DNA of 64,000 bases from contig CM053271.1 in the NCBI GenBank assembly GCA_028583415.1, positions 86,673,789 to 86,737,788 of the forward strand, given 5' to 3'. A program made the position numbers and the translations under genes. Within the stretch, counting starts at the first letter, position 1, and the number at the start of each line of letters is the position of its first letter. Positions 10,402-21,410 of the stretch are shown in pieces. This DNA comes from Protea cynaroides. Lineage: Eukaryota > Streptophyta > Magnoliopsida > Proteales > Proteaceae. The notes below the pieces were generated by a model. The model did not search any database. It was not told where the DNA came from and saw nothing but the letters and a program-made list of their open reading frames with translations.

Positions 10402-10476
10402 ACACTCCCTTTCCAAAAAAGATCAATACACCAAGCACTACACTTAGATTTATTGGATTTGTTGCTAAAATATCGG
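10402..10476 (-). pseudogene. atpF: atpF exon 1 fragment (plastid ATP synthase subunit b)
   Basis: The minus strand reads DILATNPINLSVVLGVLIFF followed by GKGV, the membrane-anchor region of the chloroplast CF0 subunit b, ending at the exon 1 splice site. Subunit b forms the peripheral stalk of the thylakoid ATP synthase. The first roughly 24 codons and exon 2 are missing. The sequence is uninterrupted by stops, so the transfer is probably not very old. It has no function here. Confidence 0.88.
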
Positions 10477-11227
10477 GTTTAATAATGGTATTGCTAATGC
10501 TAACAGAACCCATTCAGAATTGTTTGCCGGACGGTGCTCGGAGGGGATTGGGTGCCGACGACAATGTTGGAGTTGGCCGTAGTAGTTGGCCAAAATGGGA
10601 TAATGTTGGAGGTTGGAGTGTAAAATGAGGGAACAAGAGTGGTTTTTTATATAAAGGTTGGGAGTGTGGTTTGGTCATTTCATCGTTTCTTACTTGTAGA
10701 GGGTTAAAAAAGTCATTTCAACTATGTTGCTTGTAAATGCAATAAGGGTAAAATTGTCTTTAAAATTTTTTCCTTAACACCGTTAGAATTTGGGGTGCAG
10801 TTGGAATTGTTGTCAACTTTAGGATAATAGGTGTATTTGGATCAAAGTCCAGGGGTGGTATGAGTAATTTTCCCTATATTATATATCTGTGATTAAGGTT
10901 TCAGGTGTTGGATATTAATGGTCTAGTGTTGGTTTACACTACTTTGTGTGGTTCTAGGGATTGGACCGAGTTGCTTACGAGCGGCTTAATCACACCTCCG
11001 TGATATCGGAAAACAGGGTGTGACAGTTATGCTATGTTTAATTCCACTGTTGTGTAACTTGAAGTTGGCCTAAGTATCCTACAGCTGTAAGCTAGTCTTT
11101 AGCCCAGGGGGCTGGCCTACATTACTTTACGTCTTCACAACCCTATGTTTTGGAATACAAAAAATGTCAAAGATAACATAAAAAATCCTGACATGTAATT
11201 TCAGTCAACAAAAGCTCTGATACTTAC
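10477..11227. other. Intergenic or intronic DNA with a possible chromovirus LTR end
   Basis: Non-coding. At 10885-11025 the sequence ends CACACCTCCGTGATATCGG...GGGTGTGACA, like the 3' end of a Tekay-type LTR. No start or partner was found, so it may be a truncated solo LTR. The word GGTATGAGTAATTTTCCC at about 10857-10874 resembles a DNA-transposon end but lacks a partner. Confidence 0.35.
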
Positions 11228-11262
11228 ATAGGCATGTCCATGGCAACTACATGTAAATGACA
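11228..11262 (-). CDS. Candidate exon 4 of unknown host gene
   Basis: 35 nt on the minus strand between TTTTCCTTGTCAG and a strong donor GTAAGTAT. Read in phase 0 it gives CHLHVVAMDMP. This is the weakest of the four exons because it rests on splice signals and one open frame only. Confidence 0.35.
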
Positions 11263-11428
11263 CTGACAAGGAAAACAACTGTGGTGGCACCCCAAACGAT
11301 AAGAAAGAAATTATAACATTGAACGCACCACTCCATTTTCTAATCAATAAGAGATAACTAACAAGTAACAACTACACGAGGGAATTAAGATTCTCTGGTG
11401 ACAGAGATTGAGAAATATATGGACTTAC

Positions 11429-11455
11429 TAGTGCTCCTTGAACAAGATCATAGGC
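11429..11455 (-). CDS. Candidate exon 3 of unknown host gene
   Basis: 27 nt between acceptor TTTTCAG and donor GTAAGTCC on the minus strand, encoding AYDLVQGAL in phase 0. Micro-exons of this size occur in plants. Both splice sites are close to consensus. Confidence 0.5.
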
Positions 11456-11560
11456 CTGAAAAGAACATAAAACATATCAGGTTTATCAAGGAAGAGATAC
11501 TCAATATATAAGAAATGTCTAAAAAATAAACTTCACCGAGACATTTAAAATAGTTCCTTA

Positions 11561-11813
11561 TAAAAGAGAGGGGATGCAGGTCAACATCAAGATAGGTACT
11601 TTATGAAGTACCAACATAGCAGAAAGAACCCCAGGCCAGAACCACAGCTTGCAGTTCTGGTTTGGAGCCTGTAGAACCAGTTTGGAGCCTGTATAAAAGA
11701 GAGGTGATGCAGGTCAACATCAAGATAGGTACTTTATGAAGTACCAACATAGTAGAAAGAACCCCAGGCCAGAACCACAGCTTGCAGTTCTGATTTGGAG
11801 CCCGTAGAACCAG
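11561..11813. repeat. 133-bp tandem duplication
   Basis: Two adjacent copies (11561-11693 and 11694-11813) share TAAAAGAGAGG...ATGCAGGTCAACATCAAG and AGAACCCCAGGCCAGAACC with only a few differences. It lies in the second intron of the candidate gene. Confidence 0.9.
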
Positions 11814-11878
11814 TTTTCACTGATTGCCATCCTACTGGTTCAATTCTAAACCAGTATTGGTCACCTATTCGATGGTGG

Positions 11879-13325
11879 CTGTTAGGAGTCTTATCCTTTT
11901 AGTTATTATCCTTTTATTTATCTCTTTATTTTAGTAAGTGTAAGAGCAGGAATAGGACTTATAAGTTTCAGATGCATTGGAGTTCGTTTTCCCTTTTTAT
12001 CTTGATAAAGTTTTAGATGAGAATCATGCGATAGAACTCCTTTCACTGCTTGCAGTTTAGGAGTTCTGCTCAAGATCTGTTTTCTTATTTTATTACTGTA
12101 TCCATAAGGGGGTTGCTTCATATGGCTTTTACACATAATAAGGCTAATTTAAACAACCCCAGATTATTTTTATAAATAAAGAGGAAGGGGAACAGCCTCC
12201 CCACAATTTTATTGCTATTCTTAGATTGGCTTTGCCTTCTTCAAGCTCAGTAGATTCAGGCTTCAGTTGTGGGATGCTACCCCTTGGTGAAGTGCTGAGA
12301 TTGGCTGATGGGATGTCAGTCTAGTTCCAGGTGTCAAAGCTTGGTAAAGATCAATCTACCCTTCCATCATTTCTCTAATCTATCCATCCTTGATCAATTC
12401 AGTAATTTCTGCATTTTCTTTCAAGTTTCTGAACATGCTATAATTCCGAAAATTTCAGTTTCTTGCTTAATACTTCTGATATTTCAATTCTCATTTCAGA
12501 TCTTTCAACCGGATTCTGTTTTCAGCCTATTCATATTTTTAAAATCTGATTCTGACATCAGATCATTAGAATCCTATTACTGCTGGGATTTCTTAGGTCT
12601 CAGATCTGTTTCCCTGATATCCGATTACTATTCCTGAGTTCTGTTCTGCATCATAGCTTAGGTTACTGTTATGATATAAATCTGAGTTCTCCTACTGCTG
12701 TTTCTTAGTCTGTTTTGCATCTATTTACTGTTCTAAGATCAATCAGTATTTTGAAATCGATTCTCAGTTCAGTTTCCTGCTGATTAGGATTCTTCTATAA
12801 CTCTGATCTGACCATTGGATTCGTACCAAATTCTGATATTTCATTCTCTTTACAGAATAGGATATTCCATTAAATTCAGGACTGCATCTGATAACCTGAT
12901 TTCAGTTTACCATAATTCTTTGAGTTAGGTCATCATCTAATCACGGTGATTTTGGTCTCTATCTGATTTTCTGAACCTATTTATCTAGGCTTCTAGAAAC
13001 CCATCAAAAGGTCACATTGATGCAATAGCAGAAGCTTGATGGATAAAAGACATTTAGTTGGAAGACCAGATTGAAGAAATTCAAGCCCATTGAGACCAAT
13101 AGAGTTAAAAGGTTTAACAAGTAATTAGAAGTAATTTTAGTAAACTGAAATTTTTGTTATAGGCAAGTTTTAGCCATCAATAATTGCTGATTAGGAGTTT
13201 CAGTCAGTCTTTGACTTAAGACTTAAGAGTGTGAGTAAGAATCCTATTAAGAGTTGTAGTCTGTCTTTTAAAAACCCATATGTGCATTTAACCCTACCAA
13301 TTCAGAGAACTACTGATAAGGATTG

Positions 13326-13326
<1 letters not shown>
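11879..13326. other. T-rich non-coding stretch, possibly LTR and leader sequence
   Basis: TGTTAGGAGTC at 11885 looks like a Copia LTR start, and TATAAATAAAGAGG (about 12171-12184) resembles a TATA box with a downstream leader. From 12340 on, CAGATCTG/CTGATAT words are frequent. No LTR partner, primer binding site or coding homology was seen, so the assignment is tentative. Confidence 0.25.

Positions 13327-13327
<1 letters not shown>

Positions 13328-13356
<29 letters not shown>
13328..13356. repeat. Poly(T) run
   Basis: 29 T in a row. It could be the poly(A) tail of a minus-strand retroposon lying to its right, but no body was identified. Confidence 0.85.
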
Positions 13357-13359
<3 letters not shown>

Positions 13360-15645
13360 GTTACAACTGTGCTTGCACAGGTGCATGGACTGGTTACGGA
13401 CCAGCCGAGGCCTTCGCTTCTTTCTTCTACACCTAGATATTCTTTTCATACAGGTGTGTCCTCTCCATATTCTCCCTCTTTCTTCTTTTCCCTCTGTTTC
13501 TAAATTTGGGCGATTGCTATGTTTTTTTTTAGTTACTTTTCATCCATCTACTTCTTGACCTATCCTCTTCTAATTATTGGTTCGCTCTCAGTTTTGGTAG
13601 TTAGCCTTCTTTTGTCATTCTCTCTAAGAATCTGATCTTGTTTTCCAGTTTTTCCATCACTATATAGACCTACTACAATCTGCTCTGTTTCTGAATTCTG
13701 CAACTGACTCATCGGTCCATCCAAAGCTTCATTTAATATTATTTTAGGGCCATTATTTTATTGTTTAGCTTTGGCCATTAGACCGGGGTGATAATGTTGT
13801 TAAAGCCGCTGTCCAGTTTGGTTTATATTTGAAAAGTTACAGCTGCTGTTTCACCTTTCTAGTTCAAGGTCAATTCTTCTTGTTTTCTGGAATTTAGAAA
13901 GTATTTATTTACTCATAAAACACCCTCGTGCAGTGTTTGGTAACACATGATTAATCTGGTTTTCTGAAACTGCATTAATTCCATATCTAAACTTGATGCT
14001 GGTCTAATGTAGTTCCAGCCTAATACTCCTCTGAGGTACTATTCTAGACTCTGAACGCACACCACATTCTTCGCCTTTAGCAGAATCTAACCAAAGAATG
14101 TCACAAATAAAACTCTGTGAAAATTCGAATTACCAAGATTTCAGAAGTTTTTGCCACTTTTTTATCACATGGAAGTCTCTCTACCAAAGCCATCTGAATA
14201 CTTGGCCTGGTGATCTTAGATATCCTCCTTGAGTGACTTAGAGCCAGTCGATGGGAGTGGAATATGTCATCCTGCAACCAAAAGGAGATCATGGAATGCA
14301 ACCGAAAATTCTCTGTAAATGAAACTAGAAAGGTCTTTTGTTAGATCAACCTAAGAAAAACATTTTATGTTTCCTGGATATGTTAGAACAACTGCATAAC
14401 AGCACCATGTTCAACATCACAAATTGACCTTTGTAACACAAACATAGAAAGAGGGAGATACAGTTACTACAACAGGAAGACATTTCCCCAAAACAAATTT
14501 CCAGTGAGGGTTGGGATTCACTCATCATTTGAAGCACCAGTTTGTTCATTCTATTTGCAGAACTTTTACCTTTTATTCACGGGTCCGGCTTTACGTCACC
14601 TACCCAGTGACAAAATAATTGTCCCCGACTCACCGATACCATTTTATGCGCACTCATTGGCCATCACAGAAACCTCAATACATAGGGGGGTAGTCTGGTA
14701 TTCAAGGGGAGGGTTGTCGGATCTTACAAGATCTGATGATTCACACCCCTCAGTGACAAGTCTAGTTGTCACATATCTGGGTGACAACTAGCTTTTCCCT
14801 TCATTCACATATTAATACTCAGATTTTTTTTCTTCTCGTCATACAAAACAGCTAAAGTCAATGTGGAGCTAGGGATCCCACAAGATGGCAAGCTCAGGAG
14901 TGAAATCAAGCACCAAATAAACCGAGGATCACAATCAAGGAGGTCACCTAGGATATAGAACAGCTGCCTAATAAGTCTAATTAAGGGTGTTAGTAATGTG
15001 AATCGTGAAAAACTAGGCTTATGCTTTAGTAGATAGTGGATGGAAAGAACATGGGAGTGAGGCACTTGCAAAGCTTACTGATAGTCTGATAGTGAAAATG
15101 CTAAACGGGTAATATATAACAGAATAAAACAGAATGCATTGAGAAAAATAGCCAACCTATTAGGGTGCACCACGGTTTACATGAAACTCTGTAGGGTTCG
15201 ATAGGGCAGGTTATAGGTGTGGTTTGAAAGTGGTTTCAATGAGGGAATTGTCAGAAGAAAGAGCGCTTACAATAGGTAGCTGAAGGTTGCAATACTTAGC
15301 GACAAATAGGGAGCGAAATGATACCAGTAGCACTAAAGGGAAGCATCCACAAGCACAGAAAGTAGAGGGACAACTCAACTAAAATTCACTGATTCAAAAG
15401 CATAAAAGTTAGTAATCTCCATTCATTTCCCAATTAAATATTACTTCTCAGAGGCTTAAACAAAAAAATAAATAATAAAAAAATATAGCTTCTGAACAGC
15501 CTCACTAAAAAAACCAGACATGCAAACCATTTTTATAACCCCAAATTACAAAAAATTTGACTTATATACAATTTCAGTAACTCAATTGCACTTTTAGCAG
15601 ATCCGGAATGCCCAATTTGTTTCTACAGAATTGTAAGAAAGAAGG
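13357..15645. other. Intronic sequence around exon 2, no other feature
   Basis: Apart from the candidate exon at 14134-14271 I see no gene or clear element. 14580-14790 is a somewhat GC-richer, unassigned block. Confidence 0.4.
14134..14271 (-). CDS. Candidate exon 2 of unknown host gene
   Basis: 138 nt (46 codons, phase 0) between acceptor TTTTGGTTGCAG and donor GTAATTCG on the minus strand. The peptide is basic and rich in His/Ser/Arg (DDIFHSHRLALSHSRRIS) and ends AKTSEIL. No domain is recognised. The exact multiple-of-three length and matching phases with exons 1 and 3 support it. Confidence 0.55.
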
Positions 15646-15947
15646 TTTTAGCATGATCAGTATTAGATGTTAACGTAATTGGTATATCTCATTGTAACCG
15701 ACACTGCTTTGACTTAGTCAAAACAGTGGGGGTTAGTTTCTAAGCTAGGACTCCTATCAGTATTTGGACTTCTATTTAAACTAGGAGTTTACTTTATTGT
15801 TTATTTGTTTTCTGTTTTCCTTCTACGATTAGGCTACCTAGTTTGCTTTTAGCTAGGACTCTGGCTTGTAGAGTCCTAGATCCTAGCTGATAGATATTTG
15901 CTAGATTCTATAAATATAACAACTACAAGAAGGAGCATACCTACCGT

Positions 15948-15987
<40 letters not shown>

Positions 15988-16045
15988 AACGTGCTTTTCC
16001 TTATTCCTTGTTAGTTGGTTGTTTATTTAATTTCTTTTCCTAACA
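15646..16045 (+). repeat. 5' LTR of gag-only Copia
   Basis: 400 bp, beginning TTTTAGCATG (the expected TG is mutated) and ending CCTAACA. It contains TATAAATATAAC (15909-15920) and a TC microsatellite that is absent from the other LTR. Confidence 0.88.
15951..15984. repeat. TC microsatellite
   Basis: Seventeen TC repeats inside the 5' LTR. The other LTR has CTCTTTCTATTC here, so the array expanded after insertion. Confidence 0.95.
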
Positions 16046-16345
16046 TGGTATCAGAGCAAACCGATTAACTTTTTTTCTGGTTTTGATAGTCTCCTAAAGA
16101 TCTCCTCTAACTGGTTGCAGCAACCTATGTTGCCTATTGATACTATAATTTGTTGCTACTATTAAGGTACTGCTCCTAACATCCGTACTGAATTTTTATT
16201 TTTTTTTAACAGCCTACTACCTACCGCAACCTCTATGTTGCTGCTACTATACCATTGCTGCCTCAATCTGATTTAGTTCAAGTTTTTTTTTTTCTGCCAT
16301 TGAATTTTTTTTAATGCTCCGGTTCTGTTGCAAGTTTTTTTTTTT

Positions 16346-16500
16346 ATCTTTCTTACTACTACTAACTACTACTACTACTACTTCTACTAGTACTAGTACT
16401 GCTACTACACCTACTACCTACCACTACTACTACTACTATTACTACCACTATTATTGCTACTACCACCTTTTGCTCCTACCTATTGCTACTATTACCGCCT
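16346..16500. repeat. ACT/TAC trinucleotide-rich tract
   Basis: Imperfect TAC/ACT repeats in the leader between the primer binding site and gag, interspersed with GTA, CCA and TTG triplets. Confidence 0.85.
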
Positions 16501-16543
16501 CTTCTACTGCAGCTACTGCTGTCCCTTTTTTTTTTTTTTTTCA

Positions 16544-17664
16544 ATGGCTGCTTCTACATCTTCACTAGTCCAAGGTACTCATAGTCATACTCCAGTACAG
16601 ATTACTATCATCAAACTGAATGGTGTTTCTAATTACCTATTAATGGACTCAGCTCAAGCCGTCAAAGCCATAATTCACTCTTAGAGTAAATTAAAATATC
16701 TCATTGAAGATCCTCCATCTACTGATTTTAAATCATCTGCTGATATTGCTGCCCATGATGAATGGATGCGTGAATCTTCCATTCTCTAAATTTGATTGTA
16801 GAATAGTATTGATCCTACTATTGCTTCCAATGTTAATGTTCCAAAGCATCGCCAAGGATGTATGGGAAGATCTACAATAGAGCTACGGTCAAGAAAAGAA
16901 TATATCACGTCTTTATGATTTATATTAGCGACTGTTTTCCTTTCACAAGGTGACTGATCGCTTACTGAGTATTACAGCCATTACATTTACAAGGGCATCA
17001 TTGAAGAGTTACAAGTCCATCAACCTTTGACTACCAATCTTGAACTACAAAAGGCACAACGAAGTGAGTTTTTTGTTGCTAAATTCATGGCTGACCTACA
17101 TCCTGACTACCACTATGTTAAAGGGCAACTTCTGATAGGGGAAAAGGTTCCTATTCTTCCAGATTCTTTTTTTTTGTCTTCAACGCTTGGTTCCTACTCC
17201 TAAAGGTGACAATAGTGTTGCTTCCAATGAAACCTCTGCTCTAAATGTTGGCTATGGCCGCGGCTCCCCTTCTAGTAGAGGTTGTGGCTATGGCCAAAGA
17301 CGTGGTCGTCGCTCTAGTAGTTCCTCTATTGCCAAGTCTTCTCGCTATTGCACCTTCTGTGGAAAAACTAATCATTTTGTTGATACTTGTTGGGCCAAAC
17401 ATGGCGCCCTGGATGGGCTGATTCCTTGGTTGACTCAGCTCATTTTGACTTTACTAAGCTTGATCCGGCACCTACTGACACACCATCTGCCCCTATTCCA
17501 GCTCCTACACCTGCATCATCAGCATCTACTTCAGGCACTCCATCTCGTGAGTTTGACCAGTTACTTCGCTGCATTCAACTACTTGAGAAAGCCGGTTATT
17601 CTTCTAGTGCTACCTTAGTCATCACCGCACCTCAAGAACACAATGTTGATTGGCGGGGGGCTTA
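16544..17664 (+). pseudogene. Copia gag, broken
   Basis: The start is ATGGCTGCTTCTACATC at 16544. The peptide reads QITIIKLNGVSNYLL and AQAVKAIIHS, then a stop at 16682, followed by KLKYLIEDPPSTD and further pieces with several stops and frameshifts. A zinc knuckle CTFCGKTNHFVDTC of CX2CX4HX4C form lies at about 17353-17394, followed by a Pro/Ser/Thr-rich tail ending CIQLLEKAGYSSS. It is closely related to the gag at 6250-7167. Confidence 0.88.
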
Positions 17665-17716
17665 ACTAATTTCAAGTTGCATCATTCACATCCCCATGCT
17701 CCAGCTTGAGGGGGGA

Positions 17717-18100
17717 TGTTAGTGTAATCGATAATAGATGTTAGCGTAATTAGTATGGCTCATTGTAACTGACATTGCTTTGCCCTAGTAAAAACAGTAT
17801 GGGCTAGTTTCTAGGCTAGGACTCATATTAGTATTTGGACTTCTATTTAGACTAAGAGTTTACTTTATTGTTTATTTGTTTTCTATTTTCCTTCTACAAT
17901 TAGGTTACCTAGTTTGCTTTTAGCTAGGACTCTGGCTTGTAGAGTTCGAGATTCTAGCTGGTAGATATTTGCTAGATTCTATAAATATAACTTCTACAAG
18001 GAGGAGCATACCTAGTTACCTACCGTTTTTCTCTTTCTATTCAATGTGCTTCTCCTTATTCCTTGCTGGTTGGTTGTTTATTTAATTTCTTTTCCTAACA
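17717..18100 (+). repeat. 3' LTR of gag-only Copia
   Basis: 384 bp, TGTTAGTGTAATCG to CCTAACA, direct-repeat partner of 15646-16045, with many substitutions between the two. The insertion is therefore not recent. Confidence 0.9.
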
Positions 18101-18803
18101 GAAAGTATAACAGAAATACATCACAAAAATTCGCAAAACAACTTCCAATGTACTTTTCTGGATCTTGTTTTCAAGAAAAAGTAACAGTATCTTTGTCTAG
18201 CATACGATTGCCAACCATGGAGCACGAATTAATCTCCATGATATGATTGTATTCTTTTAACTACACAATATGGCTAACAATGCTTCATTGTCATATACAG
18301 TCATCGAAATGACTAACAACAAAGAACTACGAAATAAATTTTTAAGTACATATTGATATTCCATGAAAACTAACTTAAGAAAAAGATTGTAAATCTAAGT
18401 CCCCAACAAATTAAAATTTCTGGAGACTTTAGAGGTTCTAAGGGGCATATTTTTAATTGTGCCTGCAATTTAAAAGTTGTAAGCAAAGTTCTGCCTCTTT
18501 TATTTAAGAGATTTTCCAGAGATTCCAGAGATTATTTTTAAAAAAAATTGCCTAGAAGTCCGTACACAGAAGTAACAGAGCAAGATCAACATATAAAACC
18601 TGAGACTGCAATTGACTATACTGCCCAAAATCACAAAAATTCGAACTATGATTGACGTTCAACGAGAAATGAAACCAGGACATTATAATAGTTTTAATGG
18701 TAATTATGCCAATTAGCCCAAAATAAGTAACAAATACTAGAACTGATTGATCATAAAACTAAACTTCGAGCTATAGAGGAGATCTCCAATAATTCAACCG
18801 TAC
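18101..18803. other. Intron 1 sequence, nothing recognised
   Basis: AT-rich non-coding DNA between the retroelement and the donor site of exon 1. Confidence 0.4.
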
Positions 18804-18833
18804 CTCAAAAGGCCTCGAAACCGTCGTTGTCAT
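18804..18833 (-). CDS. Candidate exon 1 (start codon) of unknown host gene
   Basis: Minus strand AAAGG-ATG opens MTTTVSRPFE and runs to the donor GAG/GTACGG. The context upstream (about 18834-19330) is a plausible 5' UTR and promoter without long frames on this strand. The start is chosen because it is the first ATG before a good donor in phase with exon 2. Confidence 0.5.
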
Positions 18834-19412
18834 CCTTTGTTTGATGCTTGAGGTAGAAAAAAACCGTAGCCCTCTCCCTGCAACCGCAATTGAAATTTCA
18901 CCCTGCCCGCACGATGGAAAATTCAAAATTCCAGCCATTTCAACAGATCATGAAGAAATATTCCGAGAAAAAAAAATTCTGAGAAAAAATAAAAAGAATT
19001 TGAATTGATATGAAAGTAAATAGGGTCCAAGAACTCCTCTCCACAGAAATCTGAGGGGTGATTTTTAGGGGGAAGGAGGAGGAACTTCCATGTGGCGAAG
19101 AAGTACAAAAATCGGTTGTCAAGCGAAATCGGTGTTTATGTGGTAAGCGATTTCAATAGGGCGGAGAGATTTAGTGTTGATAACAAAGCTCGAAACAGTG
19201 AATTGGGAGGCGGAGACACCAAAGCTCAAAGGTGTCGCCCCCAACACGGAAGGCACAGTTTTCGTCTAGTTCATTTTTGGTGGGCGTTAGATTTTCCAGA
19301 ATGAAGTGAAGTGAAACTAGACGAAATTATTCTCTCTCTCAAGTCTCAACTGCCACGCGCTTCATATATGTTCGGGTGAGACCACATGGCGGGACTCATA
19401 TCGACACGTAAA

Positions 19413-19415
<3 letters not shown>
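18834..19415 (-). promoter_or_regulatory. Putative 5' UTR / promoter region of the candidate gene
   Basis: Unique-looking sequence between the candidate start codon and the LINE tail. No exact TATA element could be fixed. The LINE poly(A) lies only about 580 bp upstream of the start codon. Confidence 0.3.

Positions 19416-19445
<30 letters not shown>
19416..19445 (-). repeat. Poly(A) tail of L1 LINE
   Basis: Thirty T on the plus strand at the 3' end of the minus-strand LINE, followed inward by its 3' UTR (19446-19606). Confidence 0.9.
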
Positions 19446-19449
<4 letters not shown>

Positions 19450-21410
19450 GGGTGATAACAGAATTGCATCCCCATTACAAAGTGTAGTGAGCCTCGGAGT
19501 GGAAGGTGGCCATATGACCTTCCCTATAACGGCTAAGACTCTCCTGGCAAGTGCATGGGTTACACCATTCACCCTCTTGAAACATGTTTAAAAACAAAAG
19601 GCCCCTCTATAGGCAAGAGTCAGATTCAACCACTATATTAGTGAAACCCAAAGTAAAAGCCTCCCGAAACGCTTCATGAATAGCCATCGCCTCACCCACA
19701 ACAACAAAGGGGAAAGACATCTTTTGTGAAACTGCTGTCAAAGAAACACCCACAGAATCTCTAATAATAAATCCCAAGCCATGGCCATTTGAGTTTTCAG
19801 AAACTGCAGCATCCACATGTAATTTGACCCACGCAGTTGGGGGCGGAGACCACCTTGGAGGAGACTCCGTAGAAGACAAAACCAGTCCATGAATGTCAGT
19901 AGAACCCGATAGAACCCCATTAAACTCCTTCCATGAACGCTCAGCTCTTGCAATAATATCAGTAGGAAGACATTCAATTTTATCAAAATAAAAGGAATTC
20001 CTCGCCTTCCAAAGGCTCCAGCACATAAAACCAGCATAAGAGAACACTAGCCTACAATGAGCTTTGGAAACCGATGGGATGGAATAAATCATTTGAAGCC
20101 ACCGATGAAATTTGATATCATTTGAGTGAGGCACCAGAAAAGTGAAGTGGCTTCTAAACCATGTTGCTCTCGCAAAGGAGCAAAAGAGAAGGGCATGTTC
20201 AATGGTCTCAACCTCCATTCCACACCTCCTACATAACAGATCCACCTGAATTTGCTGACGATAAAAGGGCTTCATTGACTGGGACACCATTCGCATAGCA
20301 TCTCCATAAGAACTCTTTTACTTTGGGGAGAGTTTTACTCTTCCAAATATTCCTCCACACAAATTTTGGCACTGTTTTCCAACCACTTTGAGGAGAAGAA
20401 CCAGGGGATAGTGCCAACTCCTCCTCCTTCAGATTATTGAGCATGTGATATGCCGATCTAACTGAAAAGGTCCCATCTTTAGATTCCTTCCAATATAAGC
20501 AATCCTCATCAGGAAAGAGCCGTAGAGGAATTTGTTTAATAGCCTCCACTTCTATAGGTTGAAAAAGAGAAGATAATAAATCCACCTTCCATGAATGTGA
20601 AGAAGCATCGATAAGATCTGAAACAAATGTAATATCAGTCTCCATGGGTCTTTCAGAAACAATCGCATTACCTTTGATATTAGGTAGCCATCGATCCTCC
20701 CATACCCGTATTCTTGATCCTGTTCCAACTTTCCAAATGAGAGCTTTCAGCAAAACATCTCGACCTTCAATGATGCTCCTCCAAGCCCAAGAAGGGCTAT
20801 GACCAAGTGAAGCATGTAGGAAATCTGTATTAGGTAAATAAATTGCTTTTAGAAATTGCACCCAAAAAGCATCTGGATTACTCAAAACCCACCAAGCTAA
20901 TCTAGCAAGGAGGCTTGGTTTTGCAACGACGGGTCTCTCAAACCCAATCCACCTTTCACCTTTGAAAGACAAAGCCTCTCCCAAGAAATCCAATGAAGAG
21001 ATTTCATAGATTTACCATTATGCCAATAGAATTCTGCTGCTGCTTTTTTAATAGATTGGAGGTGGTGTTTTGGCATTTTAAAGTGGGAGCTAGCAAAATT
21101 CGACATTGGAAGAGCAACACTTTTCAATAATATTTCCTTTCCTGCTTTAGAAAAAAGATTTGCTTTCCACCTTTGCAGTGTAGATATTGTTTTCTCCAGT
21201 CTCTTTGACACCCCAAGTATCGAGCTACTCCTTCACCATATGATATCTTCAGCACTCAAGAAAACCACCTCCTAAATTTAAGAGGAGTGTTGGAACTAAA
21301 AGTAAGACTGAATTTCTGTAAATTAATTTTTTGGCCTGAAGCGCTACAGTAAAGATCCCAACATTTCTTCAAATTCAACAATTCATTCATTTTAGGAAAA
21401 TTTTCATATA

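Larger units (their letters stand above)
9652..10476 (-). other. Nuclear insertion of chloroplast DNA (part of atpF)
   Basis: Read on the minus strand, this is the 3' part of atpF exon 1, then the 5' splice site GTGCGAG and the body of the atpF group II intron through domain V. It breaks off before exon 2. The AT-rich, homopolymer-rich composition fits plastid intron sequence. About 825 bp are included. Identification rests on the exon peptide and group II intron features recalled from known plastid atpF. An alignment to a plastome would confirm it. Confidence 0.85.
15646..18100 (+). mobile_element. Gag-only Copia retrotransposon
   Basis: Direct LTRs 15646-16045 and 17717-18100 enclose a 1.67-kb interior with a primer binding site (TGGTATCAGAGC, 16046-16057), a degraded gag, and a purine tract (CTTGAGGGGGGA). 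All of pol is missing. The flanking pentamers GAAGG (15641-15645) and GAAAG (18101-18105) differ by one base and may be a decayed target duplication. It lies in intron 1 of the candidate gene, on the opposite strand. Confidence 0.9.
11228..18833 (-). other. Candidate host gene, 5' part with four exons
   Basis: Four short segments on the minus strand have good splice sites and compatible phases: 18833-18804 (start codon), 14271-14134, 11455-11429 and 11262-11228. Exons 1-3 are phase 0 throughout. The combined peptide starts MTTTVSRPFE, continues DDIFHSHRLALSHSRRIS and ...MALVERLPCDKKVAKTSEIL, then AYDLVQGAL. I do not recognise the protein. Introns are long (about 4.5 and 2.7 kb) because of inserted elements. 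Any further exons would lie beyond the plastid insertion or outside the window, so the gene may be intact or already cut. A transcript would settle it. Confidence 0.5.

Noticed and set aside
13358..13560. SINE next to the poly(T) run
   Set aside because: No RNA polymerase III boxes or flanking duplication could be recognised.
16314..16568. Thr/Ser/Tyr-rich open frame
   Set aside because: It is a translation of the ACT/TAC trinucleotide tract in a retroelement leader.
19092..19304. 70-codon plus-strand frame upstream of the LINE tail
   Set aside because: It overlaps the putative 5' UTR of the minus-strand candidate gene. No recognisable motif or splice partner.
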